A stretch of DNA of 46,593 nucleotides, taken from a virus. The position numbers and the translations under genes were made by a program. The stretch is from positions 1-46,593 of the IMG/VR virus record IMGVR_UViG_3300005577_000011, one strand, 5' to 3'. Of this stretch, positions 8,273-15,647 are shown piece by piece. Each line of letters begins with the position of its first letter. Position 1 is the stretch's first letter. The notes beneath the pieces are model-generated. The model saw nothing but the letters and a program-made list of their open reading frames with translations, was not told the origin of the DNA and searched no databases.

Positions 8273-9235
8273 ATGATGACACTCGACCAGTTCACCGACT
8301 TCCTCTACTCGACGCAAGATCTCGCCTTCGAGGAGAAGCGCGACAAACCGGGACGCACGTACACCAAGTACACGCGTTCCATCAGCGAAGACAACGCCGA
8401 CCATCGCTCCGTGACGGGCGTCAAACTCGGCCCGGCGGCCTACACCCCGCTCGGCGGGCAGTCGCACCTCGACGAATACGCGCCCGGTACGACCCTCGTC
8501 ATCAAGCCGAAGAAGCTCACCATCGCCGTCCTGACTCCGCACGAGCTGGAAACCGACATGTTCGCCAACGGGCGGATCGACGATGACAAGGTGAAGTTCT
8601 TCGCCAAGATGGGCAGTGACATGAACGACTCCCACGAATGGGCGTGGGAACTGCTCTGCACCGATTTCCAGCTCCGCGGTACGTCCACAACCGCAACCTC
8701 GTTCTGGCAGGGTGCGGGCCGCGACGGGCTGGCGCTCTTCTCCACCTCGCACGTCACCACCAAGGGCACGCCGGTTACGTGGTCCAACAACCAGACCTCC
8801 GGCACGCTCAACGCCCTGGCGCTCATGGAAGGCGTCACGATGCTGGAGAACATCCCCGACGAGACCGGCCGCCCGCAGGGGTCCATCAAGCGCATCGGCA
8901 TCGTTCACGGCCGCTACTGGTCGTGGCGCATTCCGGAGCTGCTGAAGGCCGTTCGTCAGCCGGACACCATGAACTACGGCACCCCCAACGCGCTCAATGA
9001 GCGGTACGAAGAGGTGGAGTGGGTTCCGATCCTCAACACCTATCTCGGCGCGCTGGAGACCTCGTGGATGCTGCTCAATCTCGACGACAACGATCTGTGC
9101 TTCTGGGTCAAGGAGAAACCGACCGTTCGCCGCGCGACGATTCCGCGCACCGGTACCAAGCTTGTGGAGTACTACTCTCGCGTCGCCCCGTTCTTCGAGA
9201 GCGCGAAGTGCGCGCTCATCAACGCCGGGGTGTAA
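8273..9235 (+). CDS. Major capsid protein (HK97-fold)
   Basis: 320 aa, the right size for an unprocessed HK97-type coat. It has features of the group lacking a delta domain, including the central loop with LFSTSHVTTKGTPVTWSN and a long P-domain-like helix region (TLNALALMEGVTMLEN). It is flanked by a decoration-like gene and small connector-type genes. A very stable hairpin follows the stop (9257-9278), consistent with high expression. ATG 8276 directly follows the chosen ATG 8273 and cannot be excluded. Confidence 0.85.
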   Translation: MMTLDQFTDFLYSTQDLAFEEKRDKPGRTYTKYTRSISEDNADHRSVTGVKLGPAAYTPLGGQSHLDEYAPGTTLVIKPKKLTIAVLTPHELETDMFANGRIDDDKVKFFAKMGSDMNDSHEWAWELLCTDFQLRGTSTTATSFWQGAGRDGLALFSTSHVTTKGTPVTWSNNQTSGTLNALALMEGVTMLENIPDETGRPQGSIKRIGIVHGRYWSWRIPELLKAVRQPDTMNYGTPNALNERYEEVEWVPILNTYLGALETSWMLLNLDDNDLCFWVKEKPTVRRATIPRTGTKLVEYYSRVAPFFESAKCALINAGV

Positions 9236-9256
9236 CCTCTCTGGCAGCAACGGTGT

Positions 9257-9278
9257 GGGCGGGCCTACGGGTCCGCCC
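9257..9278 (+). other. Nine-base-pair hairpin with UACG tetraloop after the capsid gene
   Basis: GGGCGGGCC, loop TACG, GGTCCGCCC: nine pairs with one G-U, closed by C-G. C(UNCG)G loops are among the most stable RNA tetraloops. There is no T-run, so it is not a classical terminator. It may protect the 3' end of the capsid mRNA or slow read-through to lower expression of the following genes. Confidence 0.6.
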
Positions 9279-9296
9279 CGCCGCGTGTGGTAACGA

Positions 9297-9884
9297 ATGG
9301 GAAAAGCCGCCGCAATCCCGCAGCATGTCTTCGACGACGAACGCCTTCGCGGCGGAAGCCTTGGCTCGTTCAATTGCGATATTTGCGGCGCTGAATATCC
9401 GGTTCGCCATCAGGAGTTTCAGCCTGGGGGCGACGGACTCTCCTCCTCGGCGTTCGTGGGTCGCTTCTGCTGCCACGAGCCGGATGGCAGCTCGATCGAT
9501 CGCGATCTGAAGCGTGCCGCCGCCGCAACTATGGTTGCTGCACTGAGCGCAGTCGAGCAGCAGCCTCCCGCGCATGACGGACAGGTCGCGACCGGGTACG
9601 ACTCGGTTCCGTTCTATCCGTCGTTCGTGGTGAGCGTTGATCCTTTCCCGATCGTTCTCATTCGCGGCGGGGTGGCTGTTCCGGCGTCTCTCACGGGGAA
9701 CGGTTTCGTTGTGGGCGATACCATCGCGTACGGGAGTGGGGGGATAACGGACGCTACCCCGCCGGTTCTGGTGTCCGACATTTTGCGCACGCTTTCTGTG
9801 CAGGCTTCCGGTGGCATGAATGCCGGGCGATATTCATTCACCTTCAACGGCACGGTTTGGCCGCGCCTATTCGACGTGAGGTAA
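9297..9884 (+). CDS. Zinc-ribbon plus beta-domain structural protein
   Basis: 195 aa. The N-terminus has CDIC and RFCCH, a possible zinc-binding pair about 30 residues apart. The C-terminal ~85 residues (FPIVLIRGGVAVPASLTGNGF) look like an Ig/IPT-type beta domain. Ribosome site weak. Function unknown; position suggests a minor head or head-tail-joining role. Confidence 0.6.
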   Translation: MGKAAAIPQHVFDDERLRGGSLGSFNCDICGAEYPVRHQEFQPGGDGLSSSAFVGRFCCHEPDGSSIDRDLKRAAAATMVAALSAVEQQPPAHDGQVATGYDSVPFYPSFVVSVDPFPIVLIRGGVAVPASLTGNGFVVGDTIAYGSGGITDATPPVLVSDILRTLSVQASGGMNAGRYSFTFNGTVWPRLFDVR

Positions 9885-9887
9885 TTC

Positions 9888-10238
9888 ATGGCCGGAATCC
9901 TTTCTCCCGTGACTCTGACGACGGCGGGCACACGCCAGCCGCTCGTAGCCGCCGCAACGTACGTCGTGGGCGGTATGCAGATGCCGACGCTGCGATACTG
10001 CAACCGGTGCAGCGTGCGGCTCGAAGATCCGACGAAGACGGGCTACATCGGCCTTCAGCCATCGGGCGGCGTCTCGAACACGGTCAGCTCGACGGTCTAC
10101 AACGTGTTGCTGAACTCCGCGACGCCAGCCTTCACCATCGGTCCCTTCGGCGACGGTAACGATGTGGACCTCGGCTCGACGTACGTCGACGGCGACACCA
10201 GCGGGATGAAATTCATTCTCAGTCCGGTGCAGGTATGA
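9888..10238 (+). CDS. Small beta-rich virion protein
   Basis: 116 aa; Thr/Ser/Gly-rich with short strands (TKTGYIGLQPSG, GNDVDLGSTYVDGDTSG). Lies three bases after its neighbour and overlaps the next start. Resembles the small accessory head or neck proteins found after capsid genes; no specific family recognised. Confidence 0.6.
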   Translation: MAGILSPVTLTTAGTRQPLVAAATYVVGGMQMPTLRYCNRCSVRLEDPTKTGYIGLQPSGGVSNTVSSTVYNVLLNSATPAFTIGPFGDGNDVDLGSTYVDGDTSGMKFILSPVQV

Positions 10239-10750
10239 GTGATTACGTCTACGCGACCGGCATCACGCAGACAGCGGCGGACGCGCGCTACTCACCGCTG
10301 GCTGGGAGCGTCGGTGGCCCATCGCGCATCGCGGTCGTCACGGTTCAATTCGACAAGACGAACAGCACACTGGCGAACGTGACCGGCCTAACCTTCACCG
10401 TGGAGCCGGGCACGTACAAACTCGCGGCGCTCATGAACGTGAATTCGCAGGCGGGCGGGACGAAATACGCCATCGGCGGCTCCGCGACCGCAACCGCCGT
10501 TTGGGCGCGCAGCGTGATCTTCGGTGACCCAGCCGCACCGCAGATTCAAACCGGCAAAGCGACGGCGCTAGGCGCAAGCGTGGGCGCCGAAACGTTCGCG
10601 TTTGGCGTCGATACCAACGTCACTATCAACGGAACGATTACGGTCAGCGTGGCTGGAACTCTGACCGTACAATTCGCCCAACAGACTACGGACGTAACGG
10701 CGTCGTCAGTTCTTGCTGGGTCCACATTCGAGCTGCTAAGGATTTCGTAA
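10235..10750 (+). CDS. Beta-sandwich virion protein
   Basis: 171 aa. N-terminal segment ITQTAADARYSP resembles the short linker found in phage fibre genes. The rest alternates strands and turns (FTVEPGTYKLAALMNV, GTLTVQFAQQTTDV), suggesting a jelly-roll or TNF-like domain used for surface binding. Start ATG overlaps the previous stop (ATGA). Confidence 0.6.
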   Translation: MSDYVYATGITQTAADARYSPLAGSVGGPSRIAVVTVQFDKTNSTLANVTGLTFTVEPGTYKLAALMNVNSQAGGTKYAIGGSATATAVWARSVIFGDPAAPQIQTGKATALGASVGAETFAFGVDTNVTINGTITVSVAGTLTVQFAQQTTDVTASSVLAGSTFELLRIS

Positions 10751-10762
10751 TGGGAGGGATTC

Positions 10763-11137
10763 ATGGACTTTGGATTTGAAGTGAGCGAGGCGCAGTCTGG
10801 CAGCAGCACAACGTTCGTTTCGGGCGGCGCAAAAGGGTTGCAACTCCTCGTGGTAGTGGGCAGTACGAGCCAGGAAGAGAACACAGTCAACGTGGCCGTC
10901 GTCGCGGTCGATAAGGACAGCAACAACGAGCAGGCCTCGCAGGAGTGCATTCGCGTCGAAGCGCTTCCCGCCGAGAACACGTCCATCGTCACGATCTATC
11001 CAGGCATCGCCGAAGCGGGGTCAGCGCAGTTCGGACGACAGGTCAGCGCAGCCGTGCCGCCGCAGTTTCAGGTGCAACTCAGCAACGCGCTTGGCCTCGA
11101 TATGACCGTGAACGTGCTCGGCAGCTTCATCGAATAA
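10763..11137 (+). CDS. Small beta-rich virion protein
   Basis: 124 aa with alternating hydrophobic strands (LQLLVVVGSTSQ, VNVAVVAVDKDSN). No Cys cluster, no signal peptide. Immediately followed by the neck-like gene with no gap. Likely structural; identity unknown. Confidence 0.55.
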   Translation: MDFGFEVSEAQSGSSTTFVSGGAKGLQLLVVVGSTSQEENTVNVAVVAVDKDSNNEQASQECIRVEALPAENTSIVTIYPGIAEAGSAQFGRQVSAAVPPQFQVQLSNALGLDMTVNVLGSFIE

Positions 11138-11896
11138 ATGGCGAACCTGACGCGCGCGGAGTTCCGGTCCGAGGTTCAACTGGCATGCCGCAACTTGCCG
11201 GACACGGACCCGTATTACGGTGCCGGAGCTGCCGTCATCGATCGGTTCATCAACCGCGCGCGGAATCGCCTCATCCGCATGGCGATCGGTCCGAAGGGAA
11301 GCGTCGATCTTTTCCCTGAACTGAAAAAGGATTGGACCATCGGCCCGACCGTCGCCGGAGCCAATTCCTTCGACAGGCGAACCGTTGCTCCCGATTCGAT
11401 CTACATCAACAAGATCACGAAGCAGGAGAGCGGCACCGTCCCGACTGGCGGGCCGCCTCCTCTCGGCAATTGGGCTGTGATCCGAGAGAAGCCTGTCGAG
11501 TTCAAGGCGCGCGAGCAATTCGATTTTCTCGCCCGTGATTCGGCGACGGGGTACGCGTCGATTTGGACTCGCCACGGATGGTTCATTTTCTACTACCCGA
11601 CCACCGACGCCGATCACGTCGACTACTTCCGCGCGTACGGGGTCGGGTCAGAAACGATGGCATCTTCCGGCGCGGCGTTCATCTGTGATGAGTTTTGGGA
11701 TGACCCGACCGTGATGCTGGCGGCGGCGATCATCCAGGAACGACGCGGCTGGTTTGCGCGGTCGCGGGAGCTGATGACGCGCGTTCACGAGATCCTCGAA
11801 GAGACCAGCGACACATCCGCGCTCGAAGGGTTGGGGCAGTCGAACACGCTTTCGGTGATCGGTGCCCCAACCCGCGCAACGGTGTACCGGCGATGA
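11138..11896 (+). CDS. Putative head-tail adaptor / neck protein
   Basis: 252 aa beginning MANLTRAEFRSEVQLACRN. The start with a helical region and an Arg-rich helix (INRARNRLIRMAI), followed by a beta region (WAVIREKPVEF, GWFIFYYPTTDADHV) and a C-terminal helical pair, is like the gatekeeper/adaptor proteins that bind below the portal in podoviruses. It precedes the large tail-hub-like gene, interrupted only by an inserted reverse-strand gene. Confidence 0.6.
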   Translation: MANLTRAEFRSEVQLACRNLPDTDPYYGAGAAVIDRFINRARNRLIRMAIGPKGSVDLFPELKKDWTIGPTVAGANSFDRRTVAPDSIYINKITKQESGTVPTGGPPPLGNWAVIREKPVEFKAREQFDFLARDSATGYASIWTRHGWFIFYYPTTDADHVDYFRAYGVGSETMASSGAAFICDEFWDDPTVMLAAAIIQERRGWFARSRELMTRVHEILEETSDTSALEGLGQSNTLSVIGAPTRATVYRR

Positions 11897-11898
11897 CC

Positions 11899-12390
11899 TC
11901 AGCAGGCGAACGTGAAGAAGCCGTCGCGGCACGTCAGCCAGAACTGCGGCACCTCGGCCATGCCGCGATACATGATCTCGTGCGACACGACGCAGCCCTG
12001 TTTCACGACCTCCGCTTTGCCGTTCAACTCGATCAGGAGGCTCGCCATCGTGAAATGAACCGTCGTCACCGGATTGTGCAGCCAGACGGCAGGACACGGC
12101 CCGAAAGCGAGGATCGGCGTCACGGCGTGCGGGGAGAGCAGCAGGCACGAGGCGTTGGATTCGACGGCCGTCACGGTGACCCATCCGAGGGAATCCGTGC
12201 GCAGCGGGCCGCGATCGGTCGCGATCGTCGTGGACGTGAAGGCGGGGAACAACGCGACAGGCCGCGGAGAGGCTTGAATCTCGGCAATGGCGGCGGTCAC
12301 CGAGGCATGGATCTTCGGCTCAAAATCCTGAGCGTTACCCACGAAAGGGAAGAGCAGAAACAGCACTACGGCAATCAGGCACTTTTGCAT
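11899..12390 (-). CDS. Secreted protein, reverse-strand moron
   Basis: 163 aa, the only reverse gene within the late block. A signal peptide is clear: Lys, hydrophobic VVLFLLFPFV, then cleavage near GNAQ. The mature part has about four Cys (FGPCPAV, KQGCVV, LTCRDG and the final C), suggesting disulphides in the periplasm or outside. AAGGAG lies eight bases before the ATG, and it has its own candidate promoter (12413-12442). A self-contained reverse gene here is typical of a moron expressed in lysogens or pseudolysogens; superinfection exclusion or host-surface change is a guess. Confidence 0.8.
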   Translation of the reverse strand: MQKCLIAVVLFLLFPFVGNAQDFEPKIHASVTAAIAEIQASPRPVALFPAFTSTTIATDRGPLRTDSLGWVTVTAVESNASCLLLSPHAVTPILAFGPCPAVWLHNPVTTVHFTMASLLIELNGKAEVVKQGCVVSHEIMYRGMAEVPQFWLTCRDGFFTFAC

Positions 12391-12412
12391 TGGAATTTCT
12401 CCTTACGGCAGG

Positions 12413-12442
12413 AGTGTAGTCGCGTTGTTACAAATGGCGCAA
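12413..12442 (-). promoter_or_regulatory. Candidate promoter of the reverse-strand secreted gene
   Basis: On the minus strand, TTGCGC (12442-12437), an 18-base spacer and TACACT (12418-12413) lie just upstream of the AAGGAG site at 12404-12399. The -35 is weak, so this is a moderate-quality sigma70-type match. Confidence 0.4.
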
Positions 12443-12452
12443 ATGGGGTCGC

Positions 12453-14765
12453 ATGACTCGGACTCGGAAACTGATCCCGCCGTCAGTGGCCGTTGACCCG
12501 CGACCAGTCCCGCTCTTGTGGTGGAAAGGCTCATACCTCGCCGGCAACGCGGCAACGATCCCGGATGGCTACGCGCGCCTCATCGAGAACATGCTGATTC
12601 GCCCAGGGCCGCGCCTCGATGCGCGTCCTCCGTTCAAGTACGACTCACTCATGAACATTTCGGGCCTGATGCGCTTCGAGGATCTGGTCAACTCGCAGAC
12701 CCGTTTCTGCGCGCTCGACACCTCGCGAAACTTGTACGTGAAGGCGGCAAGTGGGGAGACGTGGAGCAGCGCGATCACCGGCACGTTGACGGCATCGCGG
12801 GTCACGGGGCATGCGAATTACCGCGGCAAGGTCTATTACATGATGGACGACGGTGCCGGATTCCCGACCGCCGCCGCCGTCTTCGATGGCACGAACATCT
12901 CGCCCACGCCCTTCAACTCGCCGATCGTTTCGCGAACCATCACCGCATTCATTGATCGCCTCATCCTCGCCTACCCGCGCGTGACGGTGACACCGTTGAC
13001 CGTTGGCGCGTCTGGTATCACCGGAATGTACGACTTCGGAATTCCTGGGTGGAACAAGAGCGCGGTGTCGGCGAGCAACATTACGAGCGGCGGGGTGACC
13101 ATCAGCCGACTTCTCCCGACATCCACGACGGCGGCCTTCACGGCGTATTTCTCGTTCGGCGTTGTGAACGTCGGTCCGGCCTCCTTCAGCGCCGCCGCGA
13201 CGAAACGCAATGCGATGTGGCGAAGTGATCTACGAAATACGCACGCGACATACAAGATGCCGATCACGATGGAATGGTTTCTCGTGACGAATTGGCAGGT
13301 CGCGACGGCGTACGTCGTCGGCGACCTAATCAGCGACGGCACCAGCAGGCAACGCTGCACGACGGCAGGAACCTCGGGAGGCGGTACGCCAGCGTGGAAC
13401 GCGACCTTGGGCGGTACGACGACGGACAACACCGTCACATGGACGAACGAGGGGCGGGAAGTCGTAGCCTCACGCGAGATGTACCTCCCGACCGCAACCG
13501 AATCCCCCAACTTCAACACGTACTTTCTGACGATGACGGCGCCGCGCGCCACGAACACCACGCAGTACGCACCACGCCTGAAGTTCTTCAACACGTCAAC
13601 GCCGACGATCACGCTCGCGACGGTTGAAGTTTCGCTGCGCGATGGTCTCGCAGATGGAGACCCCGCGAAGAAAAACTACGGCCAACAGCTCACCATCGGC
13701 GATTACTATTTCCCGTTCTTCAACACAGAGACCGCGACGTCGGCCACGATCAACCTGGAGGCGATCGTATGGTCAGAGACAAGCGACCCCGAGGCGATCC
13801 GCGGAGCGAACAATTTTGAGCCCAAAGAGATCGCCGGACACGCGACGGGAGCGCACGTTCATTCAGGGCGCTACTTCATGTTCAAGCGGCGCGGCATGTG
13901 GCAGTTCGTCGGGACGGATGATCCGGACAACCCGCTGCTGCCAGAGCGCTTGCCGCGAGCGATCGGATGCCTCGGGTCTCTGGCTATTGATGATGACGGC
14001 GACGATGAAATGTTCTGGATCAGCGAGACCGACGGCTACCGGATGAAGGGACTCGATGATCCGAAACCGTTCTTCGGCGACGGCATGCGCGAAGAGATTC
14101 TTGCGAACGGGAGCAATTGGGTTCCTTCGCAGGCCACGTACAACCGGCCACTGCTCGCCGTGGACAGGAAAAACCGCGAGGTATGGGTCTACACGCAGAA
14201 GGGGAAGCTCTACTGCTGCCACCTCCGATACGACGCTGCGTGGACGCGCCACACCACCCCGAACGGCGCCGAAGTCAACGCGCTGGCCTACAACCCCACC
14301 ACGCAGCGGATGTACGTCGCGTACGGAGGACAGGGACTCTGCCGCCTCGACGAATCGCTGACTCAGCAGGACGAACTGAGCAACGCACCCACAACCTACG
14401 CGGGAACGAAATCGCTCGTCCTCAAGCCGTTCGAGTTGTCCACTCCGCGCGCCGAGCTGTGCCTGCACGAGGTAGGGCTGTATCACATCGCGACCTACAC
14501 GCAGGCCGGAGAAGCGCTCTACGCGTACGTTTCTTTTGATCGCGGCGTGACGTACCCGAAGTATGACGAGGTGCGCTTCGACCCGACGAAGGATCGCATC
14601 TCTCTCGGCCTGTACCAGAGCGGGGTGACCACGACGGCCAAGATTGATCACGTTGGATCGCTCGGTGCGGCGGCATGGGCGCTCTCGGGCGGCGAGGCGT
14701 ACCTTGAACTTCTCGCTGGTGAATGGCCGCTGTCGCTCCCGACTACGATCGCGAGTTCTCTCTGA
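12453..14765 (+). CDS. Large tail protein with carbohydrate-binding-like insert
   Basis: 770 aa. Beta-rich, with repeated propeller-like segments in the second half (GRYFMFKRRGMWQFVG, NREVWVYTQKGKLYCCHL, TQRMYVAYGGQG), as in the tail-tube or hub proteins of short-tailed phages. About residues 281-333 form an inserted module with the pattern W..ATAYVVGDLI, RCTTAGTSGGGTPAWN, TVTWTNEG, which is common in phage tails and resembles chitin/carbohydrate-binding modules. It probably forms the tail nozzle and touches surface sugars. Confidence 0.7.
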   Translation: MTRTRKLIPPSVAVDPRPVPLLWWKGSYLAGNAATIPDGYARLIENMLIRPGPRLDARPPFKYDSLMNISGLMRFEDLVNSQTRFCALDTSRNLYVKAASGETWSSAITGTLTASRVTGHANYRGKVYYMMDDGAGFPTAAAVFDGTNISPTPFNSPIVSRTITAFIDRLILAYPRVTVTPLTVGASGITGMYDFGIPGWNKSAVSASNITSGGVTISRLLPTSTTAAFTAYFSFGVVNVGPASFSAAATKRNAMWRSDLRNTHATYKMPITMEWFLVTNWQVATAYVVGDLISDGTSRQRCTTAGTSGGGTPAWNATLGGTTTDNTVTWTNEGREVVASREMYLPTATESPNFNTYFLTMTAPRATNTTQYAPRLKFFNTSTPTITLATVEVSLRDGLADGDPAKKNYGQQLTIGDYYFPFFNTETATSATINLEAIVWSETSDPEAIRGANNFEPKEIAGHATGAHVHSGRYFMFKRRGMWQFVGTDDPDNPLLPERLPRAIGCLGSLAIDDDGDDEMFWISETDGYRMKGLDDPKPFFGDGMREEILANGSNWVPSQATYNRPLLAVDRKNREVWVYTQKGKLYCCHLRYDAAWTRHTTPNGAEVNALAYNPTTQRMYVAYGGQGLCRLDESLTQQDELSNAPTTYAGTKSLVLKPFELSTPRAELCLHEVGLYHIATYTQAGEALYAYVSFDRGVTYPKYDEVRFDPTKDRISLGLYQSGVTTTAKIDHVGSLGAAAWALSGGEAYLELLAGEWPLSLPTTIASSL

Positions 14766-15064
14766 TGAAAGACGTCACGCCAGTTTCGATAGCGACGCCC
14801 GACAACATCACGTCGGCGCTGAAGAACAATCTGCGCGGCGTCGTGTCGTGGGCGGAAGGCGTACCCGGCTTCTGCTCGGTGAACGGCGGGACCGTCACCG
14901 TCACGCACTCGCTCGGCAAGATGCCCAACCGAATCGACGTGGAGCCCAACGTCGACGGCAATTGGTGGTTGGACGACGACGACAAAGGGACGTGGGACGA
15001 AACGTCGGTCACGTTTCACGCCTCGGCGGTTGGGCGTTACACTGTGTTCGTCGGGAGAGTCTGA
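14765..15064 (+). CDS. Small tail-associated protein
   Basis: 99 aa from ATG 14765, which overlaps the previous stop (TGATG). The frame stays open to ATG 14723, giving 113 aa. Beta-rich core (VTVTHSLGKMPNRIDVEPN) resembles small domains at the end of tail or fibre proteins. Stop overlaps the next start (TGATG). Confidence 0.65.
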   Translation: MKDVTPVSIATPDNITSALKNNLRGVVSWAEGVPGFCSVNGGTVTVTHSLGKMPNRIDVEPNVDGNWWLDDDDKGTWDETSVTFHASAVGRYTVFVGRV

Positions 15065-15636
15065 TGGCGACAAATCAATGGGACGAGAACGGGAACCCGC
15101 TCAAACCGACGCCATTGCCGGATGAGGGCGCTGGGTCCTATACGCCCGGCAGCGTCATCTCGTACAACCCCAAGACGGGGCGGTACGAGCCCACGAAGCC
15201 GCAAACGGGCGCGCCGGGAGGCGGCGCTGGAGCTCCCGGCGGCGGGGCAGGATCGCCGGGGGGCGCCGCTCCTGCTGCAAAGACTGGCGCGTCAGTCCTC
15301 GGCAAGACCATCGGCGGCGCCTCGGTTCTCGATTGGCTCGCTTTCGCCACCAGCGTCTACGAGTCGCAGAAGAAGGGATCTTTCCAGTTCCCGCCGATGT
15401 CACCTGAACAGAAACAGATGCTTGATTGGGCGATGGGCGTGCTGAAGCAAACGCCGAACACGGCCGCGATGGCGATGCCGATCCTTCAGCACGACCTGAG
15501 CAACCGCAGTACGCTCGACATCAACGCTCTGAAGCGTGGCGAGACGGGCTACACGCCGGGCGCCCGAATGTCAGCGGCAGAACTGGCGAAGATCATCGGA
15601 GGGGGCGCGACAACGCCGCCTCCTACCGGTCCGTGA
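15064..15636 (+). CDS. Gly/Pro-rich linker plus helical virion-region protein
   Basis: 190 aa. An N-terminal ~45 residues, a GGGAGAPGGGAG-type disordered linker, then an Ala-rich helical region with a hydrophobic stretch (VLDWLAFATSVYES) and PMSPEQKQMLDWAMGVL. Start overlaps the previous gene. First of a run of proteins that look internal to the virion; function unknown. Confidence 0.65.
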   Translation: MATNQWDENGNPLKPTPLPDEGAGSYTPGSVISYNPKTGRYEPTKPQTGAPGGGAGAPGGGAGSPGGAAPAAKTGASVLGKTIGGASVLDWLAFATSVYESQKKGSFQFPPMSPEQKQMLDWAMGVLKQTPNTAAMAMPILQHDLSNRSTLDINALKRGETGYTPGARMSAAELAKIIGGGATTPPPTGP

Positions 15637-15647
15637 GGTAAACGAAC

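Noticed and set aside
11893-12456. Plus-strand frame over the reverse moron
   Set aside because: Arg/His/Gly-rich, no ribosome site, while the minus frame has a signal peptide and AAGGAG.
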